Below, in pieces: positions 59,159 to 64,000 of a stretch of DNA of 64,000 nucleotides; position 1 is the stretch's first letter, and every line of letters begins with the position of its first letter. The notes under the pieces are model-generated. The model was not told where the DNA came from, did not search any database, and was given only the letters and a program-made list of their open reading frames with translations. The position numbers and the translations under genes were made by a program. The stretch is from Entomortierella parvispora. Its lineage: Eukaryota > Mortierellomycota > Mortierellomycetes > Mortierellales > Mortierellaceae. Where the stretch lies: assembly GCA_963573315.1 (NCBI GenBank), contig OY752143.1, positions 1,674,001 through 1,738,000 of the forward strand. Direction: 5' to 3'.

Positions 59159-61713
59159 ATGGAATTCATCGGCGACATTGCGCATACTGTTTCTGACAGG
59201 ATCTCTCACCTTATCCACGGCGACGAGCATCAAGAGAACGAGGATCAGGTCAAGAACCTCACCGTCCAAGACTCAAACAACCCCGACGCTAACCGTAACC
59301 CTCTCCTCGAAGACGATGAGGATGTTGAGGATGCTGCTATCGAGGCCGCTCGCCAGGAATACGAGAGCATCAAGCCTTCTCCCCAGTTCAAGTGCGGACC
59401 CGTTCTCCGTTACCAAGACACCCTCGTGGACCAGCGTCGCTGGGTTGGCTCTGTCCTTATCGTTACTGACCGTCAAGATCCTCCCCGTCTTGTTGTCCAG
59501 GACCCCACGAAATCCCAGTTCGGCTACTCCTCTGCTCGCAAACTCGAGACTTGGGAGGGCAACCACTTTTACCGTTATGAGATCCAGCTCACTCTCCTGA
59601 ACAAGCGCGAAAAGAATATCAAGTACTGGTTCGAGACTGAAAACGGCCGCCGCGTTCAGACTCCCCAGACCTGGAACTTCTTTGTGCCTGCTTTGGAGGA
59701 TGCCTTCAACTGGGCATTTTACTCCTGCAATGGATTCACCTCGGATGTGGAGGATCCCGAGACCAACTTCCATGGCGCGAACCCTCTTTGGGACGATCTT
59801 TTGGCCGCCCACGACGGAAAGCCCTTCCACGTCATGGTCGGAGGCGGCGACCAGATCTACAACGATGATGTGTTGGCGACCCCCGAGATGGTGGAGTGGT
59901 TGGCCTTGGATGAGGAAGCACGTGTTGCAACCGAGTTCACGAACGAAAAGAGGTACGCGGTCGAGAAGTTCTACTTTGACCATTACACCTCCCACTTTAC
60001 TTCAGGCACCTACTCCAAGGCCCTCTCGTTGATCCCCATGGTCAACTCATGGGACGATCACGATATTATTGACGGATACGGCTCCTACCCCGCCAAGTAC
60101 CAGCTGTGCGCTGTTATGCAGGGTGAGTGTTTTCTAGTAGAAATGAATGCATGGGAATGGACATCTGCGCGTGTTTGCCCGGATTGCCATCATCTTGAGC
60201 CGATGCAAGTTACGGCATCAGTGTGTTTTGGCGACCGTTTTACCGAGCCCACGACGATTTGTGTTGTTTGTGTGTGTTTGTTTCCTTGGACCTTCTTGTG
60301 CGTGCCACACGCACGCGCATGTGGCAAGACGAAACACCTGGAGGGGAGTCAGCCTGGCTTGCTGTCCACTGCGTTGACCCTTCTCTGTCTTCCTCGCTCT
60401 CTCTTTTCCCTCCATAGGTATCGGTGCTGCCGCCGCCAAGTTCTACCTCCTCTTCCAGCAGCATGCTAGTCGCAACACCACCGAGAAGGCTGGCCTCATC
60501 ACCGCCTCTTCCGGAAAGGGCTGGAACTGCATCACCCACTTTGGCAAACGCACGCTCTTGGTTTTGCCCGATACCCGCTCAGAGCGTTCCAAAGAGACTA
60601 TTCTCTCAGACTCTACTTACGAGCTCCTTCAGCAACAGATCAATGCCCAACTCCTGCCATCGACCCGTCACTTGGTCATTGTTCTCGGTACCCCTCTTGT
60701 CTACCCTGCTTTGACCCTCTTTGAGGATGCTTTGGAGACCATGGGCGAGACTCTGTCTCGTGGAGGAATCATTGGCAAGGTCTTTGGAAAGTGCAAGGCC
60801 TTTGAGAACGTGTTGGGACAGTTTGGACCCGAATTGTTGGATGATTTGGTAAGTTGAAGAGGAAAACAAAATCGCAAGCGAGGGCTCTCTTCCTTTCTCT
60901 TGTCTGGGGATGCAAATCATATGCAGGGCTGAAGAATCTCAGGAAAAGTAAGGTCAATCCCAAACTAACGGAAAACTACTCCGACTTTATTAGGTCGATT
61001 CTTGGGCCTGTAACATCCACACTGCCGAAAAGCGGAAATTGGTCGAGCTGTTGCAGACGGTTGCAGTCCAGCGCGGCGTCCGTGTTACCTTTGTTGGCGG
61101 TGATGTAAGTTTACTACCTCTCTATCTCATGCGCTGTATTTTGGAATATCCTAATCGTTGGGTACACTTGTCTCACCCCCGCTCTATCGTTTGCATTGTT
61201 ATCTCATGGATAGGTCCATGTTGGAGGCGCTGGTCGTCTTTTCGGTACCACCAGCACCTCTCCTCTTCGTGATCCTTACCATATGACCCAAATTGTGTCG
61301 TCTGCCATCGTCAAGTAAGTTCCTCGATAAGTTCCTGTCTTTTCTTTTCTTTCAGAACCAATTGCTTGCATCTCTGCCAAGTCTCTTACCACCTCCCCTG
61401 TTCTGTTTTCTTGCCACCTCCTCACAGCGGCCCTCCTCCAGGCGCTGTCATTGCCGCCCTTCACAATTCGTCCAAGACCTACCCCTTGAATGACTTTACT
61501 TCTGAGGAGATGACAGAAATCTTCAACCAGGACGTCAACGGCGAGGATCTTGAGCACAAGAAGCTTCTGAACCGTCGAAACTGGTGCGAGGTCCGTGAGC
61601 TCTCTGGTCTTGAGCTCGAGTTCACCATTCGTGTCGAGAACGAGGACCATGTTGGCACCAAGAAGTTCCCAATCCTCGTCGACCGCTTGGAGACTATCGA
61701 GCGTGAGCAGTAA
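59159..61713 (+). CDS. PhoD-like phosphatase domain protein
   Basis: Five exons: 59159-60122, 60418-60848, 60994-61104, 61214-61314 and 61428-61713 (630 residues). Metallophosphatase signatures of the eukaryotic PhoD-like family are present: FYSCNGFTSDVE, HVMVGGGDQIYNDDVL, a substrate-cap region with EKFYFDHYTSHFTSGTYSKA, and the metal-binding SWDDHDIIDGYGSYP. Further on come LLPSTRHLVIVLGTPLVYPA and RVTFVGGDVHVGGAGRLFGT, where the GGDVHVGG segment is formed across the exon 3-4 junction. The C-terminal part is a beta-rich domain. Fungal members are intracellular; their substrates are not well defined. No signal peptide is present, and the N-terminus is amphipathic and acidic. Confidence 0.88.
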
Positions 61714-61840
61714 AAAAGCAAACGCTTTCTATATTTCCTTCATAAATACACAAACAAAAACCCACAAACCACAACCACTGCAATAGCTTTTATATATAAA
61801 TACATTTTTTATGATAGACTATTAATATTTGGTTCATTAT

Positions 61841-62773
61841 TTAAGAAAACTGGAGATCTTTGACTGGCAGGAGGATTTTAAGGTCTGATTTCAGAACCCA
61901 AGGTGTATTTGGTGGTTCTGAGGATTCTGAGGATTTATAGCAGTTGTTCACAAACTGCATCATTGTTGAAGGGAGTGGCGTCTTTGCTGCCAATGAAAAA
62001 AAAATATCTTGGATCAACCGCCTCGTTTTAGTGTCTGAGAACAGCACCTCTGTGCAAGCATATAATGCCACTTGGGAACATGAGGTAACTTTAGAACTTT
62101 TGGGTGGTAAGTCACCCCTAGAAGCAACAGAGGCGCTTTGGAAGACGTGAATTAGCTCGTCCATGAAGGCCCCATAGTCGTCAGCGCTCTCCAACTCTTC
62201 CAGCAAGTGATATCCAGTTGTCAGTCCCCCCGCATCGTTTTTGTTATCGCCAAATCTATGCACAAATGGAATAATGTGTTCCTCATAGTCATGTCTCTGG
62301 TTTCTGTTTCCCTCCGTGTTGATATCATTAATGACAGTCGTTGGCTTCTTGCGTGGCCATAGAAGACTCACTTCATAGTAAAGGTGAGGCGGGATACATC
62401 CATGGGGCTCTGGCATCTCGGGCGGGAAGATGCCCCAGGCATGTGGAGTCCCTGAGAGGAGGAGATGACAATCGGTAGATCCGTCGCCCTTGGTGCTCGT
62501 CGTGCTAATAGTGCCATCTGGTGTAATAAGAGTGTCTTTTTCTGGGGTAAAAATGGCCCAGAAGTGCTTTGGTGGATCAGGATCGTGATCGTGATCGTGA
62601 TCGTGTTGGTGACTTTGGCGGCTCTGTTGCTGGTAGTCGTGTTGGTGCGATGATGCATCGTGGACCAGGTCAGTTGATGAAACTAGATCGCATGGCCCAT
62701 GGCCATAGAGCATGTAAGCTGTCCCCTCGATAAGTCTCCTTTTGTCGCTGGCGGTTGATCCTGTGTTTGACAT
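61841..62773 (-). CDS. Unrecognised protein of about 310 residues
   Basis: An open frame runs from about 62836 to a stop at 61841. The first true ATG is at 62773 (MSNTGSTASDKRRLIEGTAY); the codons before it (KLAAKKNAFPFLPP) may belong to an upstream exon. The protein has a His/Asp run (QHDHDHDHDPDPPKHFW) and apparently ordered parts (LLLSGTPHAWGIFPPE, LYYEVSLLWPRKKPTTVIND, EELESADDYGAFMDELIHVF). It ends with IFFSLAAKTPLPSTMMQFVN. I do not recognise a family. It converges on the PhoD-like gene with 127 bp between stops. Confidence 0.6.
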   Translation of the reverse strand: MSNTGSTASDKRRLIEGTAYMLYGHGPCDLVSSTDLVHDASSHQHDYQQQSRQSHQHDHDHDHDPDPPKHFWAIFTPEKDTLITPDGTISTTSTKGDGSTDCHLLLSGTPHAWGIFPPEMPEPHGCIPPHLYYEVSLLWPRKKPTTVINDINTEGNRNQRHDYEEHIIPFVHRFGDNKNDAGGLTTGYHLLEELESADDYGAFMDELIHVFQSASVASRGDLPPKSSKVTSCSQVALYACTEVLFSDTKTRRLIQDIFFSLAAKTPLPSTMMQFVNNCYKSSESSEPPNTPWVLKSDLKILLPVKDLQFS

Positions 62774-63487
<714 letters not shown>

Positions 63488-64000
63488 ATGAGTGCTCAGA
63501 GCGATTCAGCCGTGCTGCAATCCTCGGTGGAGCTCCCCTCAGAGATATCCCCCCATATCCTCCCGGCCGCTGAACGGCCACCTTCCTGGACATCCTCGCA
63601 GGGAGACGAAACTGAGGAGGTGGAGCATTTACAAATGCTTGACGAAGGCGACGACGATGACGAGGAGGAGGAGGAGGAAGATGATGAAGAGGACGATGAA
63701 GACGATGACGACGACGATGATGACGACGACGACGACGACGACGATGAGGATGAAGACCACGACATGCAAGACTCGGACCCAGACACCACCGACAACTTTG
63801 ACCAGGATATCGAAGACCATGTAAATTATCAAAGAAATAACGACGATTGACTGTTACGCTCGGGGCAAATGTATGTACTAATGAGCCATTTGATCATGCT
63901 CCTGAATAGGAGGAGGATGACTTGGAGACAAAGGTATCTTTGCATGAGTTGCGCAAAGAGATATGAATGCCAGCTTCAGCTTCTTCTGATCGGGACATCT
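63488..64000 (+). CDS. 5' part of a highly acidic protein (runs off the right edge)
   Basis: The start at 63488 gives MSAQSDSAVLQSSVELPSEI and then a run of about 45 nearly pure Asp/Glu residues. A GTAAAT donor follows CAT at 63820-63822, before the in-frame stop. An acceptor (CTGAATAG) ending at 63910 leads to a short acidic exon (EEDDLETK) with its own GTATCT donor, so the gene probably continues beyond the window. The function cannot be told; acidic runs of this kind occur in histone chaperones, ubiquitin ligases and nucleolar proteins. The (TC)n tract forms its immediate upstream region. Confidence 0.55.

Overview
The window is nuclear DNA of a fungus, most likely an early-diverging filamentous fungus of the Mortierellomycota type. 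That placement is an inference from overall gene style. Nearly all genes carry short GT-AG introns with GTAAGT, GTATGT or GTGAGT donors. The housekeeping proteins are clearly fungal (NPR2, RIX7, HEM4, SRP19/SEC65, DBP5, a WHI3-type RNA-binding protein, an ECL1-type protein, chitin deacetylase). Long Ser/Thr/Pro-rich insertions, CENP-B-type HTH genes and large LRR proteins are also present. No bacterial-style operon, CRISPR array or tRNA was found.

Layout. 1-5.4 kb: edge fragment, NPR2 (TORC1 regulator, +), RPS28 (-). 5.4-12.7 kb: an intronless CENP-B-type HTH gene (+) converges on a five-exon minus-strand gene whose C-terminus is a TnpB/Fanzor-type RuvC nuclease with a zinc ribbon. A 32-bp perfect palindrome lies upstream of the nuclease gene. 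This is the most unusual part of the window. 12.7-17.5 kb: GPI-type chitin deacetylase, ECL1-like zinc protein, then microsatellite-rich spacer. 17.5-24.2 kb: one five-exon gene for a roughly 2,050-residue membrane-anchored protein with long LEA-like amphipathic repeats. 24.9-34.5 kb: compact housekeeping block RIX7 > < HEM4, ECD > < SRP19, and a small secreted peptide gene. 35.9-41.8 kb: a STE3-like pheromone receptor with a very large loop, an unknown small gene, and a seven-exon methionyl-tRNA formyltransferase. 42.0-46.1 kb: LRR protein and a SEC14-type lipid-transfer protein. 48.1-56.6 kb: TPR protein, DBP5, a small membrane protein, and a two-RRM WHI3-like protein. 59.2-64 kb: PhoD-like phosphatase, an unknown protein, a roughly 275-bp (TC)n tract and the start of a very acidic protein.

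Exon coordinates were worked out by hand from splice signals and reading-frame continuity. For each multi-exon gene reported as complete, the summed exon length is a multiple of three. Functional calls rest on recognising family motifs by eye; no database search was run. Start codons, untranslated regions and the joins noted as uncertain need RNA evidence.
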